The notes under the pieces were generated by a model that had not been told where the DNA came from, did no database searches, and saw only the letters and a list, made by a program, of their open reading frames with translations. Source: Piscirickettsiaceae bacterium (GTDB lineage Bacteria; Pseudomonadota; Gammaproteobacteria; Nitrosococcales; Methylophagaceae). Taken from it: a stretch of DNA of 64,000 bases. The position numbers were made by a program, and so were the translations under genes. Below are positions 1 to 11,826 of this stretch, in pieces. Every line of letters starts with the position of its first letter. Positions within the stretch are counted from its first letter, which is position 1. The stretch is from assembly GCA_024685975.1 (NCBI GenBank), contig JAIBDZ010000006.1:1-64000 (forward strand). The letters run 5' to 3'.

Positions 1-41
1 ATAAGGTAGAAGTGATATATATCACATTCTACCTTTATTTT
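1..41 (+). terminator. Hairpin terminator at window edge, also a CRP/FNR-like palindrome
   Basis: A stem of GGTAGAA plus GTGATAT pairs with ATATCAC plus TTCTACC (one bulged A) and is followed by TTTATTTT. This looks like the terminator of a gene lying before the window; trxA is common upstream of rho, but that gene is not visible here. The central 14 bp (12-25) is a perfect palindrome with GTGA-N6-TCAC spacing, the layout of CRP-family operators, so a regulatory role is also possible. Confidence 0.6.
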
Positions 42-220
42 ACTGGACAGTTAACGATCAACCTTCTATATTAAATTTGATTTTGCTACTGCGAACTCTT
101 AACGCAAAGCAATCTACTAGACAATTTTCAAATAAAAATTCAAATTTCCACGTCACTTAGTTTATTAAACTATTAAATTATTCTTAATCTTCGCCCCAAA
201 GGGCCATCACTCCAAATTAT

Positions 221-1480
221 ATGAATCTTACCCAATTAAAGACAAAAAGTGTTCACGATTTAATCGGAACAGCTAAAGACATGGGCCTTGAAAATCTAGG
301 CCGCTCACGTAAACAAGATGTTATTTTTGCAATACTTAAAAAGCATGCAAAAGGTGGCGAAGATATCTATGGCGATGGTGTGCTAGAGATTCTTCAAGAC
401 GGCTACGGCTTTTTACGCTCAGCTGATGCTTCCTACTTAGCAGGCCCTGATGACATTTACGTGTCTCCAAGCCAAATACGGCGTTTTAATTTGCGAACTG
501 GTGATACTGTCGCGGGTAAAATACGTCCACCAAAAGATAGTGAACGTTATTTTGCGTTGTTAAAAGTTAATGAAATTAACTATGACCGCCCGGAAAACGC
601 TAAAAACAAAGTATTGTTTGAAAACTTAACACCGTTATTTGCCCAAGATAGAATGAAGCTTGAAATGGGAAATGGCAGTACTGAAGATTTAACCGCACGT
701 GTTATTGATTTAATGGCACCTATCGGTAAAGGTCAGCGCGCATTAGTTGTATCACCGCCAAAAGCGGGTAAAACGTTAATGCTGCAAAATATTGCAAACA
801 GTATTACGCGTAATAACCCTGAATGTCATTTAATCGTATTACTAATTGATGAGCGTCCTGAAGAAGTAACAGAGATGCAACGTACAGTGCGTGGTGAGGT
901 GGTTGCTTCAACATTTGATGAACCACCAGCTCGTCATGTGCAAGTTGCTGAAATGGTAATCGAAAAAGCAAAACGTTTAACTGAACACAAAAAAGATGTT
1001 GTTATCTTATTGGACTCAATTACTCGTCTAGCGCGTGCTTATAACACAGTGATTCCATCATCTGGTAAAGTACTAACCGGTGGTGTTGATGCGCATGCAC
1101 TTGAACGTCCAAAACGTTTCTTCGGTGCTGCACGTAATATCGAAGAGGGTGGCAGTTTAACAATTATCGCAACTGCACTGGTTGATACTGGGTCTAAAAT
1201 GGATGAGGTTATCTTTGAAGAATTCAAAGGTACAGGTAACCAAGAATTACAATTAGAACGCAAATTGGCTGATCGCCGTATGTATCCTGCAATCAATGTC
1301 ACACGTTCTGGTACACGTCGTGAAGAGTTATTGACTAAAGAAGAAGAGCTTCATAAACTTTGGGTCTTACGTAAGATTTTGGCACCTATGGAGCCTATTG
1401 AAGCGATGGAATTCTTGCTTGATAGATTAAAAGCAACGAAAACTAATGCGGAATTCTTCGATTCAATGAAGCAAGGTTGA
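221..1480 (+). CDS. rho: Transcription termination factor Rho
   Basis: Hexameric RNA-dependent ATPase that ends transcription at rho-dependent terminators in the cytoplasm. At 419 residues it has the length of the E. coli protein and is collinear with it. The N-terminal RNA-binding domain contains the primary-site stretch [17 protein letters not shown] (51-67). The Walker A loop PPKAGKT is at 179-185, and [13 protein letters not shown] of the Walker B and Q-loop region follows. The start is fixed by the family start MNLTQLK; no strong ribosome binding site is visible. About 180 bases of AT-rich leader precede it, which fits the long autoregulated leaders known for rho. miaA begins inside its stop codon. 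Confidence 0.98.
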   Translation: MNLTQLKTKSVHDLIGTAKDMGLENLGRSRKQDVIFAILKKHAKGGEDIYGDGVLEILQDGYGFLRSADASYLAGPDDIYVSPSQIRRFNLRTGDTVAGKIRPPKDSERYFALLKVNEINYDRPENAKNKVLFENLTPLFAQDRMKLEMGNGSTEDLTARVIDLMAPIGKGQRALVVSPPKAGKTLMLQNIANSITRNNPECHLIVLLIDERPEEVTEMQRTVRGEVVASTFDEPPARHVQVAEMVIEKAKRLTEHKKDVVILLDSITRLARAYNTVIPSSGKVLTGGVDAHALERPKRFFGAARNIEEGGSLTIIATALVDTGSKMDEVIFEEFKGTGNQELQLERKLADRRMYPAINVTRSGTRREELLTKEEELHKLWVLRKILAPMEPIEAMEFLLDRLKATKTNAEFFDSMKQG

Positions 1481-2433
1481 TTGACGTTATAGAACCGCTT
1501 CCCCCAGCTATTTTCATTATGGGGCCAACTGCAGCAGGTAAGACAGATCTGGCATTGCATTTGGCCCAACATTATCCGGTGGAGTTGATTAGTGTTGACT
1601 CGGCTCTAGTTTACCGCGGTATGGATATCGGTACCGCTAAACCGGATGCCGAAACATTATTAAAACACCCTCATTATCTGGTTGATATTATCGAACCTGA
1701 TGAACATTATTCTGTCGGTGATTTTCGACGAGATGCATTACATTTGATGTCAGAGATCACCGGTAGAGGAAATATCCCGTTGCTAGTTGGTGGTACGATG
1801 CTATATTTCAATGCTTTGCAAAATGGCCTTGCTGAATTACCAGAAGCAAATGCAGACATAAGGCACTCACTGGAAGCGTTGGCCACCGAAAAAGGGCTGG
1901 ATTTTTTACATCAAAGATTGCAAGAAGTGGATCCTGAATCGGCACAAAGAATACACCCAAACGATCCGCAAAGATTACAACGTGCATTAGAAGTTTATCA
2001 AATCACAGGCAAACCACTTACAGCATTAATCCATGCATCGCATGAGGCTTTACCTTATGACGTGAGTAAAGTTGTTGTCAGCCCTTTTGATAGAAAAGTG
2101 CTACATCAAAGAATTGCGAAGCGCTATCATCATATGATGGATAACGGTTTTTTGGCCGAAGTACATAAACTACATCAAAATCCGAAGCTGACAGCAGAGT
2201 TACCTGCCATGCGTTGCGTCGGTTATCGTCAAATGTGGCAGCATTTAGCTGGCGAGTATGATGAAGAAACGGCGGTAGAAAAAGCCATTATTGCCACACG
2301 ACAGATGGCTAAAAGACAAATTACATGGTTACGTTCACAAACTGACGCCACTTGGTTTGATAGTGGAGAAGCGTTACCTCTTGACATGATTACCCATTTT
2401 TTACAAACGCGAATACCCGCATTATGTAATTAA
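1477..2433 (+). CDS. miaA: tRNA dimethylallyltransferase MiaA
   Basis: Transfers a dimethylallyl group to A37 of tRNAs that read U-starting codons; the first step of ms2i6A synthesis. The P-loop GPTAAGKT is at 16-23, followed by [18 protein letters not shown], which carries the family [16 protein letters not shown] motif, and by the [14 protein letters not shown] segment near the C-terminus. 318 residues is a normal length. The only start upstream of the P-loop in this frame, apart from the Met at 15, is TTG at 1477, overlapping the rho stop as TTGA. This implies translational coupling to rho. No good ribosome binding site spacing is seen, so the exact start is less certain than the identity. 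Confidence 0.95.
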   Translation: MIDVIEPLPPAIFIMGPTAAGKTDLALHLAQHYPVELISVDSALVYRGMDIGTAKPDAETLLKHPHYLVDIIEPDEHYSVGDFRRDALHLMSEITGRGNIPLLVGGTMLYFNALQNGLAELPEANADIRHSLEALATEKGLDFLHQRLQEVDPESAQRIHPNDPQRLQRALEVYQITGKPLTALIHASHEALPYDVSKVVVSPFDRKVLHQRIAKRYHHMMDNGFLAEVHKLHQNPKLTAELPAMRCVGYRQMWQHLAGEYDEETAVEKAIIATRQMAKRQITWLRSQTDATWFDSGEALPLDMITHFLQTRIPALCN

Positions 2434-2436
2434 TGC

Positions 2437-2464
2437 TTGACGATTCTATTTGTCGTCCTAGAAT
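2437..2464 (+). promoter_or_regulatory. Sigma70-type promoter for hfq
   Basis: TTGACG at 2437-2442 and TAGAAT at 2459-2464 are separated by 16 bp, just after the miaA stop and about 60 bp before hfq. In enterobacteria hfq is also transcribed from promoters near miaA. Assigned by consensus match only. Confidence 0.55.
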
Positions 2465-2524
2465 GGACTGATAGACCTTATGCTTTGTAAGTGTTAGATA
2501 ATAAAAAAACAGTCGGAGAAACTA

Positions 2525-2740
2525 ATGACAAAAGCACAATCCTTGCAAGATCCTTTCTTGAATGCATTACGTAAAGAAAAGGTATCAGTGTCCATTTATT
2601 TAGTGAATGGCATCAAATTACAAGGGCAAATTGATTCATTTGATCAATTTGTAATTTTACTTAAAAATTCGGTTAATCAAATGGTCTATAAGCATGCTAT
2701 CTCGACTATTGTGCCAGCACATAATGTGACGATCGAATAA
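2525..2740 (+). CDS. hfq: RNA chaperone Hfq
   Basis: Hexameric Sm-like RNA chaperone that pairs small RNAs with mRNAs. The Sm core is intact. Numbering matches E. coli: Q8 and D9 of the proximal face, F42, and the Sm2 motif Y55-K56-H57 followed by AISTIVP. The protein has 71 residues against 102 in E. coli, so it lacks the long disordered C-terminal tail and ends a few residues after the core. GGAG at 2515-2518 sits six bases before the ATG. hflX follows after a 17-base gap, probably in the same transcript. Confidence 0.97.
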   Translation: MTKAQSLQDPFLNALRKEKVSVSIYLVNGIKLQGQIDSFDQFVILLKNSVNQMVYKHAISTIVPAHNVTIE

Positions 2741-2757
2741 TCACAGGAGCAAGAGGA

Positions 2758-3906
2758 TTGTTTGATAGACCACAAAGCCAAGCTGCATTTGATGAACAAG
2801 ATCAAGAAGCGGTGGTATTAGTTCATTTAAATTTTAATGATCCCAACTTTGATGAAACAGAGCAAGAATTTATTGAATTAGTAAATTCGACTGGCGCTAA
2901 TATTGCCAGCCTGATTCATGGCAAAAGACGTTCTCCCGATCCGAAGTTTTTTGCCGGTAGCGGTAAAGTGGAAGAAATAAAAGAGCATGTTATGGCCAGT
3001 CATGCTGCCTTAGTTATATTTAATCATGAATTATCGCCTAGCCAAGAAAGAAATTTAGAAGCAAAATTAGAATGTCGTGTCATCGCGCGAACAGGTCTTA
3101 TCTTAGATATTTTTGCACGCAGAGCACGTTCACACGAAGGTAAACTTCAAGTCGAGCTCGCACAGTTACAACATTTATCGACTCGTCTCGTTCGTGGTTG
3201 GACCCATTTAGAACGTCAAAAAGGCGGGATAGGCTTACGCGGCCCAGGCGAGACACAGTTAGAAACAGATAGACGATTACTCGCACAACGGATTAAAACG
3301 TTAAAAAAACAATTAAGTAAAGTGCGCTCTCAACGAGAACAAGGAAGACGATCCCGCCAACGTGCTGATATTTCAGTAGTGTCATTAGTCGGTTACACCA
3401 ATATGGGTAAATCGACATTATTTAATCGCCTGACAACGTCTGAGGTCTACGCGGATGATCGTTTATTCGCGACACTCGATCCGACCTTAAGAAGAATGAA
3501 ATTACACGATACTGAACCATTAATTATGGCGGACACCGTTGGATTTATTCGCCAACTGCCGCATAGTTTAGTGGAATCGTTTAGTTCGACATTAGAAGAA
3601 ACTCGAGATGCCGCATTATTGTTACATGTCGTCGAAGCGGGTTCATCAGAGCGAGAACAATTGATGGAACATGTTAATACTGTTTTACATGAAATCGATG
3701 CTGATGAAGTACCGCAAGTGATTGTCTGTAATAAAATCGATAATACGGAAGATCATACTCCAAGAATTGACCGCGATGAGAACGGCAAACCTTGGCGTGT
3801 TTGGGTATCAGCCAAAACGGGTGATGGTATTGATTTACTCAGAACTGTCCTGCAAGAATACTTTCCTGAACAAAGTTATCAAGTATCACATGATGAAATG
3901 TCATAA
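2758..3906 (+). CDS. hflX: Ribosome-associated GTPase HflX, short C-terminus
   Basis: GTPase that binds the 50S subunit and splits stalled ribosomes under stress. The N-terminal HflX domain holds the GIGLRGPGETQLETDRR motif (158-173), then the G domain with GYTNMGKST (212-220), ADTVG (258-262), NKID (325-328) and SAKTG (351-355). The TTG start gives MFDRPQ, the family start, and AGGAG at 2745-2749 is well placed. At 382 residues it stops soon after the G domain; the roughly 40-50-residue C-terminal domain of the 426-residue E. coli protein is absent. I found no continuation of that domain in any frame downstream, so this does not look like a simple frameshift. Confidence 0.93.
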   Translation: MFDRPQSQAAFDEQDQEAVVLVHLNFNDPNFDETEQEFIELVNSTGANIASLIHGKRRSPDPKFFAGSGKVEEIKEHVMASHAALVIFNHELSPSQERNLEAKLECRVIARTGLILDIFARRARSHEGKLQVELAQLQHLSTRLVRGWTHLERQKGGIGLRGPGETQLETDRRLLAQRIKTLKKQLSKVRSQREQGRRSRQRADISVVSLVGYTNMGKSTLFNRLTTSEVYADDRLFATLDPTLRRMKLHDTEPLIMADTVGFIRQLPHSLVESFSSTLEETRDAALLLHVVEAGSSEREQLMEHVNTVLHEIDADEVPQVIVCNKIDNTEDHTPRIDRDENGKPWRVWVSAKTGDGIDLLRTVLQEYFPEQSYQVSHDEMS

Positions 3907-3954
3907 CTTGGCGTGAACTTTTTAGCCCAAAATTAAGACTTAAAGTGAGAATAG

Positions 3955-4027
3955 TTGGAACCAACACGAATCAATGGTTCCCTAATGCTAGCTATATCCG
4001 TAAAATAGGCACGTTTGTGTTTATAAT
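3955..4027 (+). promoter_or_regulatory. Candidate promoter region of hflKC with inverted repeat
   Basis: GGAACCA (3957-3963) and TGGTTCC (3975-3981) form a perfect 7-bp inverted repeat with an 11-base loop and no T-tract. The first arm sits in TTGGAACCAA, a 10-mer also found before rpoE. Read as a sigma-E -35, a -10-like CCTAA lies 17 bp downstream (3981-3985). A separate TATAAT at 4022-4027 could serve as a sigma70 -10, without a clear -35. Either promoter would drive hflK. Confidence 0.35.
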
Positions 4028-4061
4028 CTAAATTAACTCAATTCTCAGCTCGGAGTGTTAA

Positions 4062-5249
4062 ATGGCTTGGAACGAACCTGGTAAGGGCGATAAAGACCCA
4101 TGGGGCAATCGCAATGATAAAAATGGCCCGCCGGATATTGATGAAGTAATGCGAAAAATGCAAAGCAAATTAAGCGGCGTGTTTGGCGGTGGCGGTTCTG
4201 GAAGTACATCCGGCGGTGGCGGTTCGACAGGGGTAAGCCTTATCTTGTTAGTCGCTTTCATTGTTTGGATGTTGTCTGGTATTTATATCGTCGACCCTGC
4301 TGAACGTGGTGTTGTTTTGCGTTTTGGTGCCTTCCAAGAAGTCACCGATTCTGGCCCGCACTGGCATTTACCTACCCCAATAGAGCGTGTAGAAATTGTC
4401 AATGTTGAACAAAGTCGAAACACTGAAATTGGTTATCGTTCAACGACAGGCCGTTTAGGAAGCACGATTCATTCTGAGTCATTAATGTTGACTAAAGATG
4501 AAAATATTGTCGACCTCAAAATTGAGGTGCAATATAAAGTGAATGACGCAGCGGCGTACCTCTTCAATGTCAGAAACCCTGATACAGCATTACGTCAACT
4601 GACAGAAAGTGCTGTTCGAGAAACCGTTGGTCAATCAAGAATGGACTTCGTGTTAACAGAAGGCCGCAGCGAAGTTGCAAGACGTACAGAAGACTTATTG
4701 CAAGCTAAACTTGATGAGTTGAAAACAGGCTTGGAAGTGACGAGTGTCAATATGATTGATGTTCAACCACCAGAACAAGTACAAGCTGCCTTTGCTGACG
4801 TTGTTAAAGCACGAGAAGATAGAGAACGTTCTATCAACCAAGCGCAAGCTTACTCAAATGATATTTTGCCGAAAGCACGAGGTGGTGCATTCCGTATTGT
4901 GCAAGAAGCCGAAGCGTATCAAAAACAAATCATCGCTAAGGCGGAGGGTGAAACCAGCCGTTTCTTACAAGTGATGGACGAATACCAAAAAGCACCTGAA
5001 GTGACTAAAGAACGTCTGTTTTTAGATACAATGGAATCTGTCTATTCTAAGAGTCAAAAGGTCTTAGTGGACATGTCTGATGGTAATAACAATATGTTAT
5101 ATCTCCCATTAGATAAGATTCGCCAACCTTCTTCTAATTCAATGATACCAGTGCCTAATATGAACGACGCAATGGATTCTTATTCTAGAGCGAATAATAA
5201 CGCTTCTCAATCATCACAAGGTGATGCGCGTATCCGAGGAGGACGTTAA
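4062..5249 (+). CDS. hflK: FtsH protease modulator subunit HflK
   Basis: Inner-membrane SPFH (prohibitin-like) protein that forms a large complex with HflC around the FtsH protease and tunes membrane protein turnover. The N-terminal MAWNEPGKG and the Gly-rich cytoplasmic segment (about 41-56, GGGGSGSTSGGGG) are typical. One transmembrane helix spans about 58-76, followed by the periplasmic SPFH domain starting IVDPAERGVVLRFG and a long coiled region with repeated EAEAYQKQIIAKAEGE. GGAG at 4052-4055 supports the start. hflC follows directly with a GAGGAGG site lying at the end of hflK. Confidence 0.96.
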   Translation: MAWNEPGKGDKDPWGNRNDKNGPPDIDEVMRKMQSKLSGVFGGGGSGSTSGGGGSTGVSLILLVAFIVWMLSGIYIVDPAERGVVLRFGAFQEVTDSGPHWHLPTPIERVEIVNVEQSRNTEIGYRSTTGRLGSTIHSESLMLTKDENIVDLKIEVQYKVNDAAAYLFNVRNPDTALRQLTESAVRETVGQSRMDFVLTEGRSEVARRTEDLLQAKLDELKTGLEVTSVNMIDVQPPEQVQAAFADVVKAREDRERSINQAQAYSNDILPKARGGAFRIVQEAEAYQKQIIAKAEGETSRFLQVMDEYQKAPEVTKERLFLDTMESVYSKSQKVLVDMSDGNNNMLYLPLDKIRQPSSNSMIPVPNMNDAMDSYSRANNNASQSSQGDARIRGGR

Positions 5250-5250
5250 G

Positions 5251-6108
5251 ATGAAATTAAATGCCATTATATTTATTGTGATAGCAAGTATTATTGTTGT
5301 CAGTTCATCGGTGTTCTTCGTGAATGAAAGAGAACGAGCTATCTTGTTAAGGCTTGGACAAATCGAACGTGCTGATTATGAAGCAGGCCTTCATTTTAAA
5401 ATCCCGTTTGTAAATAATGTAAAACGATTTGACGGCCGTATTTTAACGCTTGATGCGACTTCTGCTCGTTATTTAACGGGTGAAAAGAAAAATGTTTCTG
5501 TCGATTCATTTATCTTATGGCGTATTGCTGATGTCTCGACTTATTACCGTTCTATGGGCGGCGATGAAGCACGTGCTCAAGCACGTATTACCCAAATCAT
5601 CAAAGATGGTTTACGTGGTGAGTTTGGTAAACGGACTATCCAACAAGTGGTGTCAGGCGATCGAGTCGAATTGGTCTCTGAGGTCATGATTGAAGGTAAT
5701 AAAGCTGCAGCAGACTTCGGGATTGAAATCGTCAATGTTCGTATTAAACGGATTGATTTACCTAATGAAGTCAGTTCATCGGTTTACACGAGAATGGAAG
5801 CTGAGCGGGAACGAGTCGCGAAAGAACTTCGCTCTCAAGGTGCTGAAGAGGCTGAAAAAATTCGTTCAGATGCGGATCGTCAACGTACGATTATTTTGGC
5901 TGATGCACAACGTGAATCTGAGATTCTTCGAGGTGAAGGCGACGCGAAATCAACAGAAATCTATGCTAAAGCGTATGAACAAAATACCGACTTTTATTCT
6001 TTATACCGTCGTTTGACGGCATATAAAAATATCTTTAATGGCGATGATATGTTGGTGATTGAACCGAAAGGAGAGTTCTTCGATCGTTTCGATAACATAA
6101 AGCAGTAA
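5251..6108 (+). CDS. hflC: FtsH protease modulator subunit HflC
   Basis: Partner of HflK in the periplasmic SPFH ring around FtsH. A single transmembrane helix (about 4-24) is followed by VNERERAILLRLGQI, the SPFH start, and a helical region with ERVAKELRSQGAEEAEKIRSD. I place the start at ATG 5251, MKLNAIIFIV, giving 285 residues, because GAGGAGG at 5236-5242 is well placed and the ten extra codons upstream overlap hflK. The downstream DUF2065 gene starts two bases after its stop. Confidence 0.95.
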   Translation: MKLNAIIFIVIASIIVVSSSVFFVNERERAILLRLGQIERADYEAGLHFKIPFVNNVKRFDGRILTLDATSARYLTGEKKNVSVDSFILWRIADVSTYYRSMGGDEARAQARITQIIKDGLRGEFGKRTIQQVVSGDRVELVSEVMIEGNKAAADFGIEIVNVRIKRIDLPNEVSSSVYTRMEAERERVAKELRSQGAEEAEKIRSDADRQRTIILADAQRESEILRGEGDAKSTEIYAKAYEQNTDFYSLYRRLTAYKNIFNGDDMLVIEPKGEFFDRFDNIKQ

Positions 6109-6109
6109 A

Positions 6110-6307
6110 GTGAATGAAACATTGCTGGAAAGCCTGTTTATTGCAACGGCATTGATGTTGGTGATAGAAGGCATTATGCCTTTTATTAATCCAGATTTAT
6201 TTCGTCGTTCGTTGTTGCAAATGATGAGGATGAATAATCAAATGCTGAGAGGCATCGGCCTATTCAGCATGTGTCTCGGTTTGACGCTATTATATTGGGT
6301 ACATTAA
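6110..6307 (+). CDS. DUF2065 family small membrane protein (YjeT-like)
   Basis: A 65-residue protein with two predicted hydrophobic segments (about 7-25 and 47-63), matching the length and layout of E. coli YjeT. The family is found between hflC and hisZ or purA in many gammaproteobacteria, and its function is unknown. The start is GTG at 6110, one base after the hflC TAA; an ATG at 6114 is out of frame. The tight spacing suggests coupling to hflC and a place in the same operon. Confidence 0.85.
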   Translation: MNETLLESLFIATALMLVIEGIMPFINPDLFRRSLLQMMRMNNQMLRGIGLFSMCLGLTLLYWVH

Positions 6308-6311
6308 TTAC

Positions 6312-8790
<2,479 letters not shown>

Positions 8791-8795
8791 TCTGG

Positions 8796-9656
8796 TCATT
8801 TATCGGGATTTATACTCGCATAAATAGCTGAATAATCGGTATCTGAGAGACCTTTATTTAAAGCGTCGTCTAATAGCAGTGTTATGCCTTCTAGTGCTGA
8901 TGTATTGAGCCCTAGTTGTTTTGCAACAGTAAGAAATAAATGGCTATCTTTAGCGAGATGTTTAGTCGGGAAGTTGGGGTTGCTAAAATCTACGGATACC
9001 ATACGCTCCAATTTTTTATCAAAAGTCGGTGCGTATAAAGCGCTATCTCGGACAACAGACATAAATTGATTGACATCAACTTGTTCTTTTTCTATCAACG
9101 CAAGACTTAATGCAAAGCTTGATGTAAGTCCTGCAATTAATTGATTCATAGCTAACTTTACAGTAGATGCTTGCCCCGTTTCTCCAAACCATTCTGGTTT
9201 AGGTCCAATGTGCTTGAGTAAAGGAAGGCATTGATCAAAAATAGCTTTGCTGCCTGCTGCCATGAGAATCAGATTACCTGATCTGGCTTCAGGTAAACTT
9301 CCCAAAACGGGACATTCTAAATAATGTCCATTATTGGCGATGATACGTTGTTCTATTTCACGTGACTCAGCGGGCGCTATTGTGCCCATTTGAATCCAAA
9401 TTTTGTCTCTAATCGCGTCAGAAGTTAATGTGTCTAAGACCGAATGAATCGCTTTTGCATCACTTAAAAATAGCAAACAATAGTCATTATTTAATGTTGC
9501 TTGTTGCGCAGAGTCGGCAAGTTGGGCGCCGCGAGAGACAAGATCAGATGCTTTCTCTTGGTGGCGGTTATAAACCGTCAAGTTGAGTTGAGCATCAAGC
9601 AAGTGCTCGCCTAATGCTTGTCCCATCAAGCCAATGCCCAATATCGCGATATTCAT
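8796..9656 (-). CDS. NAD(P)-binding beta-hydroxyacid dehydrogenase family protein
   Basis: A member of the 3-hydroxyisobutyrate dehydrogenase / GLYR1 / tartronate semialdehyde reductase superfamily, 286 residues. The Rossmann motif [14 protein letters not shown] begins at residue 7, the substrate-side segment is [21 protein letters not shown], and the catalytic lysine motif is [11 protein letters not shown]. These mark an NAD(P)H-dependent reductase or dehydrogenase of small hydroxy acids or semialdehydes; the substrate cannot be read from the sequence. It is divergent from glyA and the intergenic space is about 110 bp, so the two may share control. A role next to serine/glyoxylate metabolism is possible but unproven. 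Confidence 0.82.
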   Translation of the reverse strand: MNIAILGIGLMGQALGEHLLDAQLNLTVYNRHQEKASDLVSRGAQLADSAQQATLNNDYCLLFLSDAKAIHSVLDTLTSDAIRDKIWIQMGTIAPAESREIEQRIIANNGHYLECPVLGSLPEARSGNLILMAAGSKAIFDQCLPLLKHIGPKPEWFGETGQASTVKLAMNQLIAGLTSSFALSLALIEKEQVDVNQFMSVVRDSALYAPTFDKKLERMVSVDFSNPNFPTKHLAKDSHLFLTVAKQLGLNTSALEGITLLLDDALNKGLSDTDYSAIYASINPDK

Positions 9657-9678
9657 AGACCGTTATTTCCTATTGAAT

Positions 9679-9707
9679 TTGACATAAAAGTACCAGATCA
9701 CCATAGA
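9679..9707 (+). promoter_or_regulatory. Possible glyA promoter
   Basis: A perfect TTGACA at 9679-9684 is followed after 17 bp by CATAGA, a weak -10. It lies in the divergent intergenic region upstream of glyA. No purine or PurR-type operator was recognised. Confidence 0.35.
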
Positions 9708-9767
9708 TGCCAACACATGAGTAAGATAGAATATGCGTCTATTTTACTGTTTGATCAGGGGACATCT

Positions 9768-11021
9768 GTGTACGAAAAAAATATGACCATTGCTGGGTTT
9801 GATGATGAATTATTTGCTGCGATTACATCAGAAAACCAACGCCAAGAAGATCATATCGAATTAATTGCTTCGGAGAATTATACCAGTCCGCGTGTGATGG
9901 AAGCACAAGGTTCGTTATTGACGAATAAGTATGCAGAAGGTTACCCAGGCAAACGTTATTACGGTGGTTGTGAATACGTTGATGTAGCAGAGCAGTTAGC
10001 TATTGATCGCGCTAAAACATTATTTGGTGCTGATTATGCCAATGTACAACCCCATTCAGGTTCACAAGCCAATGCTGCGGTTTATCTTGCTTTATTACAG
10101 CCGGGTGAGACCATTCTAGGCATGAGCTTGGCGCATGGTGGACATTTAACCCATGGCTCAAAAGTCAGCGCTTCAGGAAAAATATACAACTCGGTTTCAT
10201 ACGGTATTCATCCTGACAGTGGTGAAATTGACTATGATGAAGTCGCTGCTTTAGCAAAAGAACATCAACCTAAATTGATTGTGGCTGGTTTCTCAGCCTA
10301 TTCACGTGTAATTGATTGGCAACGTTTTCGTGATATCGCCGACAGTGTTGGAGCCTATCTTCTTGTCGATATGGCACATGTCGCTGGTTTGGTGGCGACG
10401 GGTTTATACCCTAACCCTGTACAAATTGCAGATGTAACGACGACGACGACACACAAAACATTACGTGGCCCTCGTGGTGGTTTGATTTTAGCAAAAGCCA
10501 ACTCTGAGATTGAAAAGAAATTAAATTCAGCTGTTTTCCCCGGTTTCCAAGGTGGTCCTTTGATGCATGTGATTGCAGCAAAAGCGGTCGCTTTTAAAGA
10601 AGCGATGTTGCCTGAGTTTAAGACTTATCAACAACAAGTGATTAAAAATGCACAAGCGATGGCCAGTGTCTTCTTAGAACGAGGATATGACATCGTGTCA
10701 AAAGGCACCGATGATCATTTATTCCTTGTGAGCTTTATTGAAGCAGGATTAACAGGTAAAGATGTTGATGCATGGTTAGGTGATGCGCATATTACAGTGA
10801 ATAAAAATGCCGTGCCAAATGATCCACAATCACCATTTGTCACATCAGGGATTCGTGTAGGAACACCAGCTGTCACGACACGTGGTTTTAACGAACAAGA
10901 TTGTCAAGAATTAGCCGGTTGGATGTGTGATGTCATTGCGAGTGGTGGTGATGCTGCGACGATTTCGGATGTTAAAGCGAAAGTAGAAGCAATTTGCCAA
11001 CGTTATCCTGTTTACGCATAA
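9768..11021 (+). CDS. glyA: Serine hydroxymethyltransferase GlyA
   Basis: PLP enzyme that interconverts serine plus tetrahydrofolate with glycine plus methylene-tetrahydrofolate, a main source of C1 units. The motifs are [34 protein letters not shown], and the PLP-lysine segment [15 protein letters not shown] choose GTG at 9768 ([16 protein letters not shown]), which aligns with the E. coli N-terminus (MLKREMNIADYDAELW) and has AGGGGA at 9757-9762. This gives 417 residues as in E. coli. A longer reading frame from 9618 adds 50 residues without family support and runs over the promoter region. Confidence 0.97.
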   Translation: MYEKNMTIAGFDDELFAAITSENQRQEDHIELIASENYTSPRVMEAQGSLLTNKYAEGYPGKRYYGGCEYVDVAEQLAIDRAKTLFGADYANVQPHSGSQANAAVYLALLQPGETILGMSLAHGGHLTHGSKVSASGKIYNSVSYGIHPDSGEIDYDEVAALAKEHQPKLIVAGFSAYSRVIDWQRFRDIADSVGAYLLVDMAHVAGLVATGLYPNPVQIADVTTTTTHKTLRGPRGGLILAKANSEIEKKLNSAVFPGFQGGPLMHVIAAKAVAFKEAMLPEFKTYQQQVIKNAQAMASVFLERGYDIVSKGTDDHLFLVSFIEAGLTGKDVDAWLGDAHITVNKNAVPNDPQSPFVTSGIRVGTPAVTTRGFNEQDCQELAGWMCDVIASGGDAATISDVKAKVEAICQRYPVYA

Positions 11022-11129
11022 TCGAGAGTAACGGAGCGGGTTATTTAGTTGAATGTGACAATAAATAATCAGGTTTAAATTGCATTAATACAGCAACAAT
11101 AGTCCTACTTAGGCAAGGGTTGGTAAAAT

Positions 11130-11603
11130 ATGCGTTGTCCATTTTGTGGCGCTGAAGACACAAAAGTCATTGACTCACGTCTATCGGCTGAAGCTGACTC
11201 GATTCGTCGTCGTCGTTCTTGCAGTGAATGTAATGAACGATTTACAACATACGAAACAGCGGAACTGACGTTACCTAGATTGATTAAGCGTGATGAATCT
11301 CGCGTGGCTTTTGATGAAGATAAGTTACGGTCAAGCTTTTTAAAAGCACTTGAAAAAAGACCGGTAAGTATTGATGCTGTTGATAGCGCAATTAAAGGCA
11401 TTATTCATCGTTTAAGGGCCACCGGAGAACGTGAAGTGGCGAGTCGTCTTGTCGGGGATTGGGTGATGGATGCACTGCGTGAATTAGATGAAGTGGCTTA
11501 TGTCAGGTTTGCATCAGTTTATCGTAGCTTCCAAGATGTTAATGCGTTTCGTGAAGAAATTGAACGTATGGAAAATGCCTCTGATTCAACTAAGAAGGGT
11601 TAA
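11130..11603 (+). CDS. nrdR: Transcriptional repressor NrdR
   Basis: Represses ribonucleotide reductase operons by sensing (d)ATP. The zinc ribbon uses C3, C6, C31 and C34, with RRRRSC before the second pair, and an ATP-cone domain follows (about 49-139). 157 residues is close to the usual 150. nrdR next to glyA and ribD is a common order in gammaproteobacteria. The upstream gap of 108 bp probably holds its promoter, though none stands out. Confidence 0.96.
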   Translation: MRCPFCGAEDTKVIDSRLSAEADSIRRRRSCSECNERFTTYETAELTLPRLIKRDESRVAFDEDKLRSSFLKALEKRPVSIDAVDSAIKGIIHRLRATGEREVASRLVGDWVMDALRELDEVAYVRFASVYRSFQDVNAFREEIERMENASDSTKKG

Positions 11604-11606
11604 ACC

Positions 11607-11825
11607 ATGCTACGCGTGATTTTATTCTGTGATATTTGTAATAGCCAAGGCATTCGTTATATTGAACAACAACGAAATTCTGAACGTGGCGATGTCGGTG
11701 GCCGCCGTATTACAGATGGTCGAGCATGGTATGAAGGCTCTCTTGTCGAAGCAGAGCAAGAAGGCTGGTTGATTACAGAGAGTCAACATATCTGTCCTCA
11801 TTGCCGGGAAAAACACCCAAGTTAA
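11607..11825 (+). CDS. Small four-cysteine (zinc-ribbon-like) protein, unknown function
   Basis: A 72-residue protein placed three bases after nrdR and one base before ribD. Two CxxC knuckles, C8-x2-C11 and C63-x2-C66, could bind one zinc, and the middle holds RGDVGGRRITDGRAWYEGS, which is polar and soluble in character. I do not recognise a named family. The tight spacing on both sides makes it part of the nrdR-ribD transcript. A nucleic-acid or protein interaction role is plausible for a zinc ribbon but nothing here proves it. Confidence 0.7.
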   Translation: MLRVILFCDICNSQGIRYIEQQRNSERGDVGGRRITDGRAWYEGSLVEAEQEGWLITESQHICPHCREKHPS

Positions 11826-11826
11826 T

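Noticed and set aside
3907..4061. Frameshifted remainder of the HflX C-terminal domain
   Set aside because: Reading the three forward frames gives no segment like the missing domain; the region holds an inverted repeat and promoter-like elements instead.
4756..6016. Overlapping plus-strand frames inside hflK and hflC
   Set aside because: They lie in alternative frames of well-supported genes, are rich in basic and unusual residues, and have no ribosome binding site or family match.
9618..9767. Extended N-terminus of GlyA (50 extra residues)
   Set aside because: It has no resemblance to the family, overlaps the divergent gene start and the likely promoter, while GTG 9768 has a strong ribosome binding site and aligns with E. 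coli GlyA.
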